From Volvox africanus (lineage: Eukaryota > Chlorophyta > Chlorophyceae > Chlamydomonadales > Volvocaceae): a stretch of 64,000 bases of DNA. The notes beneath the pieces are model-generated. The model made no database searches and had not been told where the DNA came from. It worked only from the letters and a program-made list of their open reading frames with translations. Positions 33,753-44,365 of this stretch are shown here, piece by piece. Every line of letters begins with the position of its first letter. The stretch's first letter is position 1. The stretch spans positions 806,001 to 870,000 of the forward strand of contig BSDZ01000022.1 in the NCBI GenBank assembly GCA_030268105.1, in the 5' to 3' direction. The translations under genes were made by a program, and so were the position numbers.

Positions 33753-33972
33753 GGGACACGAAGCAATACCCTAGGCTTGCGTAATAGAAGATGACTTCTA
33801 CCGCAAGAGCAAGAGTACAAAACGATTCGGTGGGCCTACCGACAGTACTCTTGAGAAGATTTAGCAAACTCAGCAAGTACTTGCCTAGCTGAGTCCTGAT
33901 CTCCGTAGTTTGGGTGATAAGAGTCGCCAACTGGTCCGGACGGAAGCCAGTCTCAGTCGTCACGGCAAGCAA
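33718..33972 (-). CDS. Leader ORF overlapping gag start, element C (84 codons)
   Basis: Begins MLAVTTETGFRPDQLATLITQ and stops inside the first gag codons, in another frame. The equivalent exists in A (39248-39508, 86 codons), with indels that add up to a multiple of three. It could be an upstream ORF tuning gag translation or a lost gag N-terminus. Confidence 0.4.
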   Translation of the reverse strand: MLAVTTETGFRPDQLATLITQTTEIRTQLGKYLLSLLNLLKSTVGRPTESFCTLALAVEVIFYYASLGYCFVSHVCGTRRYAAH

Positions 33973-34200
33973 TGCCGGAGCGCTGAGATTACCTGCGACT
34001 CAGAGCGTACACTTACACAACAAGTGCAGCAATTTAGACAAAAGCAATAAAACGATTACAAACCGGAAGCAGCGGCGTCCAATATGGCGCGGCCCAGGTC
34101 TTCGGCAAAAGTATCTAGCGGTCCACGTCATTCGTCGCTGGAACTCGCCATAGAAAGAACCTACTGCCGATTTGACACAAAGAGACAGTTAGGCAACGAA

Positions 34201-34215
34201 CCTGTCTCGATACCA
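34201..34215 (-). promoter_or_regulatory. Primer-binding site, element C
   Basis: Minus strand TGGTATCGAGACAGG, 3 nt from the LTR end; complementary to a tRNA 3' end of the initiator-Met type (TGGTATC...). Confidence 0.75.
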
Positions 34216-34218
34216 AAT

Positions 34219-34980
34219 TGTTGTACCTCTCCTTCGGGTTTGCTCATAAGTATCTGCGCATCTGAAGGCTTTCGATACCGATGCGCGAGCACTTGCAAGT
34301 ACAGCAAGGCACACGAGAGCAAACAGAGACAGCGGAAGACTTCAAGGCAAGAAGAGATATAACTTACAATCTTACAGACAGAAGCAATGCAATGGATGTA
34401 ATCACCGTCAGCGCCGGAAGCAAGCAGTCATCACGCGGCGGTGATAAGCGAAGTTCAGGCTTAGCTCGGGCTAAGTGGGATAGCGATTAGTAAGAAGAGT
34501 GTTGAACACACAAGTGTTCTCTGGTATTGGAATCTCCCGATCCTAAGTGTGACAACCCTACTGTGCATAGGCAATGTTCATGTATGACAACCGATAAGCC
34601 TTTCCGGCATTCGCATGATGCAAGGGTCCGAAGAACGATATTCGGTTGCAAGGCATGTATCGTGACGAGTGCGGCGCTCTCAACGCGTGCTGTAATGAAG
34701 TAATATTATATCAAATAATATTACTTATCGTTCCATAGCACGAGCATAATGCACTTCTCAATCGTTCGGGATTTCATGCATGCTAGGCGGATCAGCCATG
34801 ATGCGATGTCGTGATGTAAAATGATAACATGCCAAAACGTATATAAATGTATGCAAATACATTTATGTCATGCAAGTTCATTCATATGCATAAATCATTC
34901 ATGCGTTCATCCAGACAGCACTTTTCCTCGTAGCGTTGCATCGACCTACGCATCGGCGGGAAACAAACCGTAGCACAACA
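34219..34980 (-). repeat. LTR, family 1 (5' LTR of C, internally deleted)
   Basis: 762 bp; about 70 bp are missing near 34540 relative to its relatives. The left part matches A's right LTR (CATAAGTATCTGCG, AAGGCACACGAGAGC). Confidence 0.9.
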
Positions 34981-35615
34981 GTCAGCACCGGAAGCAAGCG
35001 TTCATCGCGCGGCGTTGATTAGCAAAATTCAGGCTTAGCTCAGGCTAAGATAATAGAGCAACTAGCAATAGTTGAATTGAACACACGAGTGTTCCATAAG
35101 CATAAGAATGTTTTGTCTGCTCTACTTAGCCGTCCTCGCATCTGTTATACTCGCGATATCTCTACACCGTACAATCCACACTAGGAGGCCAAACCTAAGT
35201 GCGGCAAACCCTACTGCGTATCTGCGATATCCACGTACAACAACCGATAAGCCTTTCCAGCATTCGCATGATGCAAGGGTCCAAATAGCAATATTCGGTT
35301 GCAAGTCATTCATCGCGACTAGTCGGTGCTCGCAAAGCATGCCGCAACAATGTAATATTATAGCAAATAATATTACTTAACAGTACATGACATGAGCATG
35401 CCGCGCGCCTGTGCTTCTCTGAGCATTGCATATATTAGGCGTATCAGCGGTGATGCGATTTGTCGCGATGCATAGCATTAACATGCTGATCATATGCAAA
35501 TGTATGCAAATACATTTATATGCATGCAAGTTCATTCATGGTCATCATGCATTCATCAAGTCAGCACATCACCTTGTAGCGTCGCATTGACTTACGCATC
35601 GGCGGGAAATGAACA
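34981..35615 (-). repeat. Truncated family-2 LTR (right LTR of B)
   Basis: Starts abruptly at GTCAGCACCGGAAGC, mid-LTR, directly after the terminus of C, and ends 11 bp short before CTTAG. Confidence 0.85.
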
Positions 35616-35620
35616 CTTAG

Positions 35621-37962
35621 CAACACAAGTTGCCCTTCCAAAAACGTCACATCCTGCTTGGATTTGTTGTAGTACTCCGTCGTTCGTTGCTGCGCCGCGT
35701 CCAAACACGCCTTCACGTCTGTGATACGGGACATAAAAGACTTGGCAAAGATCTTAGCAGCAGGCACGTTCACTTCCAACTCACGCCACACGGGTAGCGC
35801 GGGATGAAACCCGTAGTTAAGAAAGAACGGACTTTGGCCTGTAGAGCGGTTAACAGCATTGTTAAGCGCAAATTCTGCCGCAGTCAAATACGTATTCCAA
35901 ACGAGGGGTGTGCGACCAGCATAATTGCGCAACATATCACCCAACATGCGATTCGTGCGTTCGGTTTGACCATCAGTTTGCAGGTGGTACGCTGTGCTCA
36001 GGTTGACACGCATGCCATCTAGCTTGCAGAGCGCTTCCCAAAACTAAGACGTGAACTGCCCACCACGGTCTGAGATCAGGAACTTACACAGCTCCGTGAG
36101 GTTCTGAGGCGCGGGCCAATCGCGAACCACGGTGACCTTCCGCGGGTCCATCTTCACACCAGTGGCTGACACAATGTGGCCCAAATATTCCACCTGAGGC
36201 TGCGCCCAAAAGCATTTGGCATGTTTAGCAAACAATTGCTCCCGCCTCATCACATCGAGCACGAGCCAAAGATGCTCCAAGTGCTCCTCGCGCGTCTTAG
36301 AATAAACTAAGATGTCATCCAGGTAGCAAACAATGAACCTGTCAATAAACGGCCTAAACATGCGGTACTTAAACGCCTGAAACGTCGCAGGGGCATTGGT
36401 CAACCCAAACGATAGGACCGTATACTCGAAGTGACCGAAGGGCGTCCGAAAAGCGGTTTTCGGAATATCAGAGGCAGCGATGCGGATCTGATTATAGCCC
36501 TGTTGCAAGTCAATCGAGGAAAAATAAGCTGAGCCCTTCAGCTTATCCAACAGGTCGTCAACGCGTGGCAAAGGATAGCGATTCTTCACCGTGCTCACAT
36601 TCAACCCCGATAATCGATGCACATGTGCAAGGTCCCATCCTTCTTACTGACAAACAAAATCGGCGCAGAATACGGGGATGTGCTGGGGCGTATCATACCC
36701 TTTGCGAGCAAATCCGTCACCTGGCGCTTCACCTCATCCAGCTCCAATGGACTCAACCTGTACATTGGCCGGGCCATAGGCTGCGCTCCAGGCATGAGAG
36801 GGATTGTGTGATCAACAGGACGCATAGGTGGTAGGCCAGGGATATCTTTGAAGACGTCCTCATACTGCAACAGTAGGGCCTCAACCTCAGGATCCACAGA
36901 AGTGTGCACGGTGGTGGGAATGCAGCCCACCCGTGGCCTCAAAAGCAGTCCGTGGGCACCCTTCTGTAACGAATGAACAGCTTCCTTACGCCCGACTAGC
37001 TCCGGTTCGATTCGTGCGGCCATTGCGGTCACAGCGAAATTAACCATAGGCACCGCCTCAGCTTTGCCCCCCTCTGGTGTGACATTTTCGGACGACAGGA
37101 AAGGTACCTTAATCGACAGAGTACCCTTGCACAATTGCAGGGTTGGGGTCTCCATGTCGATGCGCGTGCAGTACTGTCGTAATGTCGCAGACCCCATTAT
37201 GTACGGTGCAGTCTCTGCCAAGCCCTGCAGCATGTACGGCCGGGTCACAACACGCAAAGGGCCTAACGATAGGCTAAGGGTGATCCTGCCCACGATGGGA
37301 TGCTTACCCCCGTCGGCAAGGGTAACCTGTGGACAATCAGACGATTCTGGGGTCGACCCCAGCACATTCACCTCTGCGGCAGAGATGAAGTCGTCGCTGG
37401 CACCGGTGTCAACGAGTGCCTTCAGAGTACGGCCATTTAAACCGATCTGAATCACCGGGACACGGTTATCTACGAGCGACTGCCCAGCAGATAACGTCAG
37501 TGCACTTAGGGCGGGTTCTGAACTTACGGAACCCTCATCAGGAGCTTCGTACCAAACGTCAACCGAGTAGGATGTCCCTGGCCACGGAGCCAGCATACCC
37601 TCCCGATCCACACCGTTAAACAAAACGGTGCCCGGCTCGAACCGGTGGACACACCGCATACCCCTTAACGATGCCTCTGCCTTGCGCCGACAGAAAGCAG
37701 GGAGTAATACACATGCGGCGGTGCCTGGATATTGACGCCTACATCTCCTGTACACGGCCAACTGTTCCGACATCTCACGCAGAGATGAGGGGGTGAACAA
37801 AACCACGTGGTTTGACAGATTGATAGACGGCAGGGGACGGCGTGGTGTAAACAGATTACACAACGGATCGAAGCAGAGAAGTCCCGTGCGTCCGTCAAGC
37901 GTGATGGGTCGTGCAATGACTCGCTCGATGTGTCCAAGTACGCAAGGCAACAATGCCTTCAT
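35621..37962 (-). pseudogene. pol: Damaged pol of element A
   Basis: The N-terminal 453 codons (36601-37962) with protease DTGAS and the start of RT are open, then a one-base loss near 36604 shifts frame; RT continues with YLDD (36044-36622). At about 36078 RT joins directly to the integrase SDRGGQF segment, removing roughly 1.2 kb (RNase H, integrase N-terminus and first catalytic Asp). Integrase residues continue to 35621, where B interrupts. Confidence 0.9.
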
Positions 37963-38007
37963 GGCTGGCCGTAAGGATGACCACTGACCACGTGTTAGTT
38001 CAGCAAT

Positions 38008-38049
38008 CCCGGGTGGTGCCCCCTCCGCAGGAACCCGGGCAAACCCCTA
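38008..38049 (-). promoter_or_regulatory. Candidate UAG readthrough site, element A
   Basis: Identical arrangement to element C: UAG 38049-38047, spacer of 7 nt, stem arms 38039-38033 and 38014-38008, loop of 18 nt. 28 sense codons lie between UAG and the first pol ATG, all in the gag frame. Confidence 0.7.
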
Positions 38050-39282
38050 TTTCGGCTGAGGTACAAACGGCGGCAGCAACGGGCAATCCTTAGTAGGATG
38101 GCTCTCCGTGCACCGTAGACAAACATTGGCCGCTTTCCGACACTCGAACTCGGAACGATTGCAATTCCATTTTGGCATCAACGGGTCATCCGTGCGAGTC
38201 CGTTTTGCATTGGGGTCAGAGCGCTGTGCGGCTGCCGTCGACAGCACGCCCCCACGCTTCTTGCTCTTAGCTGGGTCCGAGCTCGGACCTGCTCCTCCTG
38301 ACCCGTGGACACCTGAGCTAGCGCCCCCGCCCGCCTTGCGCTGTCTGTTGCTGCGTCGCACCGTGACAGTAGGCACAGGGCGGGTAGCTCCAAGTTCCTG
38401 GTCCAGAGCCACAGCTTCCCCAAGCGGATCCTGCACTTGCACAGCATTTGCACGAGGGGTAGACTTGACTTCTTCTTCACCGGCAAGGAGTCGTACCTCT
38501 GTACCCCTAGCAAATGTGACCAAGGCATCGTACGACTTGAACGGCACCCCAGACAAGTCAGTAGCGCACCACTTAGCCAAAAGTTTCGTCAGGCCTCGCT
38601 TAAACCAAAAGACACGCTCATTCTCGGTGAGGTCAGCGATGGGGGTCACTAGTGCTTCGAAGTGTGACTGGTACGCAGGTACATTTTCCCCTTTACGCAT
38701 GTGATATGTACCGGCCGCCAAAACCTTGCGAGCCTCCACATCACGCGCTTGCACCTCAGTAGCAAACCGTGCGAGCAGAGCGGAAATCAACTCGTCAAAA
38801 GTATAGTCAATCCGGGCGGTGGTCCATTCGTGATACCAGTTCTTCGCTGAGCCCTCGAGGGTGTTGCCAACGAAGAGACACCTGATACCATCATTATCAC
38901 CACCATGAACAGCCTGGAGATACTTCTTAGCGTCACGCACGTACGCACGAGTTGCATCGGCTATGCTAGGTCCTGGTGTCTTTTCAGTCAGCGAGATCTT
39001 AAGCCTAGGAACGGGAATTGTCAATCTCATCACCTCAGGAATGGCAGCGTGCCCTTGTGATTGAGGTAATGGCAGAACCCGTGGACCAGCAGTGTTGTCC
39101 ATATTCGTAATAACTGCTGAATGCGGCACAATTAAGTGGGCAGGGGTCTGAAGGACAAGAGGCTCTTGAGTGGCTCGCGTGCCAACAGTCTCATTACCTC
39201 TATCCGGAGCTCTAGCAGCCACAACAAATTCGGGTTGGCTTGCTAAGCTAGTGAGCGGCGTATCGTCGCGTTCCGCAGACAT
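38047..39282 (-). CDS. gag: Gag of element A (intact, 411 residues)
   Basis: A structural protein of the virus-like particle. The central helical part (about 130-260) has the retrotransposon gag pattern (YLQAVHGGDNDGIRCLFVGNTLEGSAKNWYHEW in two pieces, then FWFKRGL). The C-terminal zinc knuckle C-X2-C-X3-H-X4-C (CLRCTESHPTKDC) would bind RNA. It starts at ATG about 470 nt inside the LTR and ends with UAG, in frame with pol. Intact, unlike the copy in C. Confidence 0.9.
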   Translation of the reverse strand: MSAERDDTPLTSLASQPEFVVAARAPDRGNETVGTRATQEPLVLQTPAHLIVPHSAVITNMDNTAGPRVLPLPQSQGHAAIPEVMRLTIPVPRLKISLTEKTPGPSIADATRAYVRDAKKYLQAVHGGDNDGIRCLFVGNTLEGSAKNWYHEWTTARIDYTFDELISALLARFATEVQARDVEARKVLAAGTYHMRKGENVPAYQSHFEALVTPIADLTENERVFWFKRGLTKLLAKWCATDLSGVPFKSYDALVTFARGTEVRLLAGEEEVKSTPRANAVQVQDPLGEAVALDQELGATRPVPTVTVRRSNRQRKAGGGASSGVHGSGGAGPSSDPAKSKKRGGVLSTAAAQRSDPNAKRTRTDDPLMPKWNCNRSEFECRKAANVCLRCTESHPTKDCPLLPPFVPQPK

Positions 39283-39508
39283 GGAACACGAAGCAATACC
39301 CTAGGCTTGCGTAATAGAAGATGACTTCTACCGCAAAGACAAGGCAAGAGTACAAAAACGATTCCGTGAGCCTACCGACAGTACTCTTGAGAAGATTTAG
39401 CAAACTCAGCAAGTACTTGCCTAGCTGAGTCCTGATCTCCGTAGTTTGGGTGATAAGAGTCGCCAACTGGTCCGGACGGAAGCCAGTCTCAGTCGTCGCG
39501 GCAAGCAA
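39248..39508 (-). CDS. Leader ORF overlapping gag start, element A (86 codons)
   Basis: Homologous to the 84-codon ORF of C. It starts MLAATTETGFRPDQLATLITQ and ends CGTRRYAAH inside gag. A short helical protein or upstream regulatory ORF; function unknown. Confidence 0.4.
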   Translation of the reverse strand: MLAATTETGFRPDQLATLITQTTEIRTQLGKYLLSLLNLLKSTVGRLTESFLYSCLVFAVEVIFYYASLGYCFVFHVCGTRRYAAH

Positions 39509-39736
39509 TGCCTGAGCGCTGAGATTACCTGCGACTCAGAGCGTACACTTACACAACAAGTGCAGCAATTTAGACAAAAGCAATAAAACGATTACAAACC
39601 GGAAGCAGCGGCGTCCAATATGGCGCGGCCCAGGTCTTCGGCAAAAGTATCTAGCGGTCCACGTCATTCGTCGCTGGAACTCGCCATAGAAAGAACCTAC
39701 TGCCGATTTGACACAAAGAGACAGTTAGGCAACGAA

Positions 39737-39751
39737 CCTGTCTCGATACCA
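39737..39751 (-). promoter_or_regulatory. Primer-binding site, element A
   Basis: Same TGGTATCGAGACAGG as in C, three bases from the LTR. Confidence 0.75.
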
Positions 39752-39754
39752 AAT

Positions 39755-40587
39755 TGTTGTACCTCTCCTTCGGGTTTGCTCATAAGTATCTGCGCGTCTG
39801 AAGGCTTTCAATACCGATGCGCGAGCACTTGCAAGTACAGCAAGGCACACGAGAGCAAACAGAGACAGCGGAAGACTTCAAGACAGGAAGAGATATAACT
39901 TACAATCTTACAGACCGAAGAGATGCAATGGATGTAATCACCGTCAGCACCGGAAGCAAGCAATCATCACATGGCGGTGATAAGCGAAGTTCAGGCTTAG
40001 CTCGGGCTAAGTGGGATAGCGATTAGTAAGAAGAGTGTTGAACACACAAGTGTTCTCCGGTATCGAATGTCTTGTCTTGCTTAGCTGTCCTCACATCTGT
40101 TATACTCACAGCATCACGACACCGTACGACTCACACTAGGAGGCCGATCCTAAGTGTGACAACCCTACTGTGCATAGGCGATGTTCACGTATAACAACCG
40201 ATAAGCCTTTCCGGCATTTGCATGATGCAAGGGTCCAAATAACGATATTCGGTTGCAAGGCATGTATCGCGACGAGTGCGGCGCTCTCAACGTGTGCTGT
40301 AATGAAGTAATATTATATCAAATAATATTACTTATAGTTCCATAGCACGAGCATAATGCACTTCTCGATCGTTCGGGATTTCATGCATGCTAGGCGGATC
40401 AGCCATGATGTGATGTCGTGATGTATAATGGTAACATGCCAAAACGTATATAAATGTATGCAAATACATTTATGTCATGCAAGTTCATTCATATGCATAA
40501 ATCATTCATGCGTTCATCCAGACAGCACTTTTCCTCGTAGCGTTGCATCGACCTACGCATCGGCGGGAAATGAACCGTAGCACAACA
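39755..40587 (-). repeat. LTR, family 1 (5' LTR of A)
   Basis: 833 bp, complete termini, followed on the right by the CAACC duplication. Confidence 0.92.
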
Positions 40588-40592
40588 CAACC

Positions 40593-41244
40593 CATCATAG
40601 GGGAAAACCAAGACCGCTGCTTGATTGTCCGGTTCCCTACCATCTATAATGCTGCCGCCATGTACACTGCCGTCTCGCCACTGGGCCCTCCAATCTTGCC
40701 GCTGGGCCACTCCTCCCATGCATAAAGCCCCCCCCCCGTCCAACCCTCTGCCTGGCAATCCTGCTGCCAGGCCATGCTGACACGGATGGGGGATCTGTCT
40801 GGAGACCCCAGGTAAAATGCACACGACCATGTGATGCTGTGGCTGTTTGCTGAGAGCATGTTGACTTCTTAAGTTATATAGTCGCCTGGGTTGTTGAAGA
40901 GGGCAAGTCTAGTGGGCAATGTGAGGATGAACCAATCAATGGGTTCTATCTGTTGACTTGTGGACAGTGCAAAACGTGATGGTGGTGTTGTATCACTCCC
41001 AAAGCGGTGGTAGTGGTAACTACCTGCTGATAGAAAAGTCAGGGCATAGGTACCTTATGCTCAGTACGGCAAGCCATCATGAAGAGCTGCAGTCTCTCTA
41101 AAGGAAGAGAATACATGAATATGTATTAAGGAAATACAGGTAATGAACCGGCTAGATCCAACTCAAGTGAGTCTATCAGTGGCCAGGGTCGGGGATGTAT
41201 TACGGCATGTATTGTATCTCTGTGTTAATATCCGCCAACCTGAT
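40593..41244. other. Host sequence between elements, no supported gene
   Basis: 650 bp of mixed sequence with a C-run (CCCCCCCCC near 40729). Only short frames. It is the empty-site flank of both A and the CACTA element. Confidence 0.4.
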
Positions 41245-41262
41245 CACTATAACAACAGATTC

Positions 41263-41370
41263 GTGCGTTAGGCTCACGTTAGGCTGCATTAGGGCGCGTA
41301 TGTGTGTGTAAGGCTGCGTTTTGTGCGATAGAGGTTGTGTTAGCCTAACGTGAGCCTAACGCAAAGAAAT
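41263..41370. repeat. Left subterminal GCGTTAGG array of CACTA element
   Basis: Repeated GTTAGGC / GCCTAAC motifs in both orientations; it resumes at 42343-42500 after the inserted solo LTR. An extra TGTTATAGTG (41391-41400) repeats the terminal 10 bp in inverted orientation. Confidence 0.8.
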
Positions 41371-41508
41371 AGAAAACTTGACAGAACGTCTGTTATAGTG
41401 CGTCGTTTTCAAGTTCATTTAAATGAAAACAATATTTATAATGATTATAAAAGTTCCCTGTAATTTTTATTACGTTTCGTGGTGCTCGAAAATCAGGGGC
41501 TTGCGTAT

Positions 41509-42347
41509 GTTCTTGTTGTACCTCTCCTTCGTGTTTGCTCATCAGTATCTGCGCGTCTGAAGGCTTGCGACACCAATGCGCGAGCACTTGCAAGTACAGC
41601 AAGGCAAGCGCGAGCAAACAGAGACAGCGGAAGACTTCAAACAAGAAGAGATATAACTTACAGTCTTACAGATCGAAGCGGTGCAATGGACGCAATCGCC
41701 GTCAGCGCCGGAAGCAAGCAATCATCACGCGGCTGTGGATTGCGAAGTTTAGGCTTAGCTCGGGCTAAGTAGAAGAGCGTTCAGCAATAATAATGTTGAA
41801 CACACGAGTGTTCTCTGGTATCGAATGTCTTGTCTTGCTTAGCCATCCTCGCATCTGTTATACTCGCAGCATCGCATTGTCGTACGAATCACACTAGGAG
41901 GCCGATCCTAAGTGTGACAACCCTACTGCGTATAGGCGATGTCCAAGCATAACAACATATAAGCCTTTCCGGCATTCACATGATGCAAGGGTCCGAATAA
42001 CGATATTCGGTTGCAAGGCATGCATCGCGACGAGTGCGGCGCTCTCAACGTGTGCTGTAATGAAGTAATATTATGTCAAATAATATTACTTATCGTTTCG
42101 TAGCACGAGCATAATGCGCACTTCAATGATTCGGTAAGTCATGCATGCTAGGCGGATTTGCCATGATGCGATGTCACGATGGATAATGATAACGTGCCAA
42201 ATGCATATATAAATGTATGCGAATACATCTATATCATGCAGGTTCATTCATATGCAATAATCATTCATGCGTTCATCAAGATAACACTTCGCCTTGTAGG
42301 GTCGCATCGACCTACGCATCGGCGGGAAACAGTAGCACAACAGTTCT
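41509..42347 (-). mobile_element. Solo LTR, family 1, with TSD GTTCT
   Basis: The LTR 41514-42342 is complete and has exact GTTCT on both sides. Left behind by LTR-LTR recombination; younger than the CACTA element it interrupts. Confidence 0.93.
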
Positions 42348-42499
42348 AACGCAAGCGAGCCTAACGCAAACCTAATGCACGCGATCGCAAACCTAACGCA
42401 CACGTTAACTTTACGCAAACAGCTTGCGTATATCTTGCATACAGTGCATTACGATACGCACGTAACGCACTGTAATGCAGTTTACGCAAAGTTTATGTA

Positions 42500-43960
42500 G
42501 ATAGTGCATAATAATGTTCGGAGCACGGGTTTGCCGGATTTATTTAGTTTGCTTACTTCCTCTTATTGTGCAGTAGTCTCGAGACTTTATGCATAAAATA
42601 TCTTCAAAGTTAATTTCAATTTAGGATAGCGCTATGAATACTAGTCATTGTACAAGAGATTGCTCTGGTGAACGCTTGTTAACATTGCTAAATCGCTACC
42701 ATTATACGAATTTAGAACCTGTACATCTGGCTTACTTTGTAACATAGAACTCTGAAGTGCCACACATGGCTGTTCAGGGCTACCTTTCTAATTATGGAAG
42801 GCTTTCTAATTATTGAGCAGCAAGCTGCCGGAGTTAGCAAGTCTGGGTAAGGACCGAGGAAATTTGGCAACAGCAAACCTTACACAGTAGCCAGGCAACA
42901 ATGTTTCCAGATGGAGACCCAAACAAAGTCACCAAGAGCCACAGTTACACATGGAGCAGGCCCCAAAAATTAGATAGCCTTGTCCGGCAAGCATCATAGC
43001 AGCTTGGCGTATGTGTGAAAATTGACCATGAAAACGAGCATGTGTGAGAGGTACTCTATGACCCCAATGCTTCCCCAATCCAGACATATTGCAATGCAGA
43101 ATAGTTCAATCACTGCACGGGAATGAATAGTTCAACGGATTCACGCCACAATTTTCAGCACGGTCATTCTTTTGTCATTGCATCAAAAACGTCATGCACA
43201 TTCCTAACCAGAATTGTTTCATGGCTCCAGAAACTCCAAGCACGTGCCTAAGCCGATGACGGCGCTGTACTGAGGGCTGCCCAGAACCCTTGCCTTCCAT
43301 CCCATCCCGCTGGCCCTGGCTCCCAAGACAGGGCACATAGACGGGGCATCTCAAGTACAAACGTTGCAATGGTGATTCTAAACATCCTCGTCACAATGAA
43401 GTCACTTCTCATTGCTACTAAAACCAGGAAGAGCCAAGCTTTGAGCCAAGCGGCTGCTGCCTTGGTCGATGCCATCTAGCAGATCCGATGCAATGTTGCC
43501 TTCTAGTGGCTCCCTTCCAGGCATGACACACTGAAAATGTTCCTGACTTTCAGGGGAAAACTCTTTTCGGGATGTAAAGAGTTTCATACGGGACTTTCCA
43601 TCATAAGCAGAAGGCGGCTCCATTCGTTACTGAAGCCATTATTATTTCTTTACAAATATATGATTAGCTGTTGATGCTGCAGAAATTATACGTATGCTGC
43701 CTGCGCAAGCAAGGTTGTCCAATAGAACTGCTACCGTATGACATGGACGACCTGACGACTGTGTACAATGGGTGGCATTAAATGTACATATAAAGGATGT
43801 TGTAAAGCAGGGTTACGAAACATTGTTGCTTACATGGGATTGATTGGCAGCCGCACAACCCTGGACGGAGTACGGAAGCACTACTCTTCGCTTTTAAGTA
43901 GTACGTATGCATAAGATTTGTATTTTGCTTAAACTAGTAAAAGAATAAATTTTTTCCTGC
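42500..43960. other. CACTA interior, no firm gene
   Basis: Balanced composition, unlike the GC-rich host exons. One small minus-strand frame (43402-43623, 73 codons, starts MEPPSAYDGKSRMKLF) could be an exon but has no recognisable domain. Confidence 0.4.
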
Positions 43961-44007
43961 GTTTATTTTTGTCGTGTACGAAATACTTTATTGCCACCAA
44001 CCCGCAG

Positions 44008-44153
44008 AAAAACGGCCGAAATGACGTGCCATTAGGAACTCATAATGGGCGCCCTAGCAAAGGCCAAAAGCAGCCCGCGCATGGTGAAGATGCATTGATG
44101 ATGGTGCTGGCTGCCAGAAGGAGAAGGAGGTCAAGGCCGCTAGACGCTGACAG
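44008..44153 (+). CDS. Possible exon in CACTA interior (basic)
   Basis: Acceptor CCCGCAG, donor GTTAGT. It encodes KNGRNDVPLGTHNGRP... and an Arg-rich stretch. Its phase does not join the next exon directly, so boundaries are uncertain. Confidence 0.35.
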
Positions 44154-44365
44154 GTTAGTGCAAATACTAGTAGTACGGAGAGTGGATGATGGGGTGTGCA
44201 AATTACCAGGCGCGCTTAGCAAAATTATTGCTGGATGGGTGATGTACATTACGGATCTCATATACAGGGATGTACAGATCATTAATGTCCTTTAACCTGT
44301 TTTCTCCTTTCTGTCTTTTATATAATTGTTCCTATTCTCCCCAAACGTACTTCCTTTTTATGTAG

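Larger units (their letters stand above)
27565..34980 (-). mobile_element. Ty3/gypsy chromovirus element C (innermost, most complete)
   Basis: LTR 27565-28396, polypurine tract 28397-28412, pol 28456-32433, gag 32518-33752 (damaged), leader with primer-binding site 34201-34215, LTR 34219-34980. The order is typical of Metaviridae read from right to left. Flanks are GTCGG on the left and GTCAG on the right, an imperfect target duplication. The two LTRs belong to different sublineages. Confidence 0.9.
26568..35615 (-). mobile_element. Element B remnant, inserted in A and hosting C
   Basis: Left LTR 26568-27403, about 160 bp of internal sequence (polypurine tract plus an RNase H fragment, 27404-27564), then C, then the 3'-most part of a second family-2 LTR (34981-35615, last 11 bp of terminus deleted). 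CTTAG is present on both outer sides (26563-26567 and 35616-35620), proving insertion into A. Confidence 0.8.
25209..40592 (-). mobile_element. Nested Ty3/gypsy chromovirus element A (outermost), with B and C inside
   Basis: Seen: LTRs at both ends (left 25214-26049, right 39755-40587) flanked by an exact 5-bp duplication CAACC (25209-25213 and 40588-40592). On the minus strand the order is 5' LTR, PBS, gag, damaged pol, then a break at 35616/26567 where B entered (duplicated CTTAG), then the pol 3' end and 3' LTR. The chromodomain at the pol C-terminus puts it in the chromovirus lineage of Metaviridae. A itself cannot move on its own: its pol has a frameshift and an internal deletion of about 1.2 kb. 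Confidence 0.9.

Noticed and set aside
41245..41400. A 156-bp MITE delimited by CACTATAACA and TGTTATAGTG
   Set aside because: The ends match only 10 bp and flanks are GAT/CGT; the 6-kb interval has a longer end match and a true GAT duplication.
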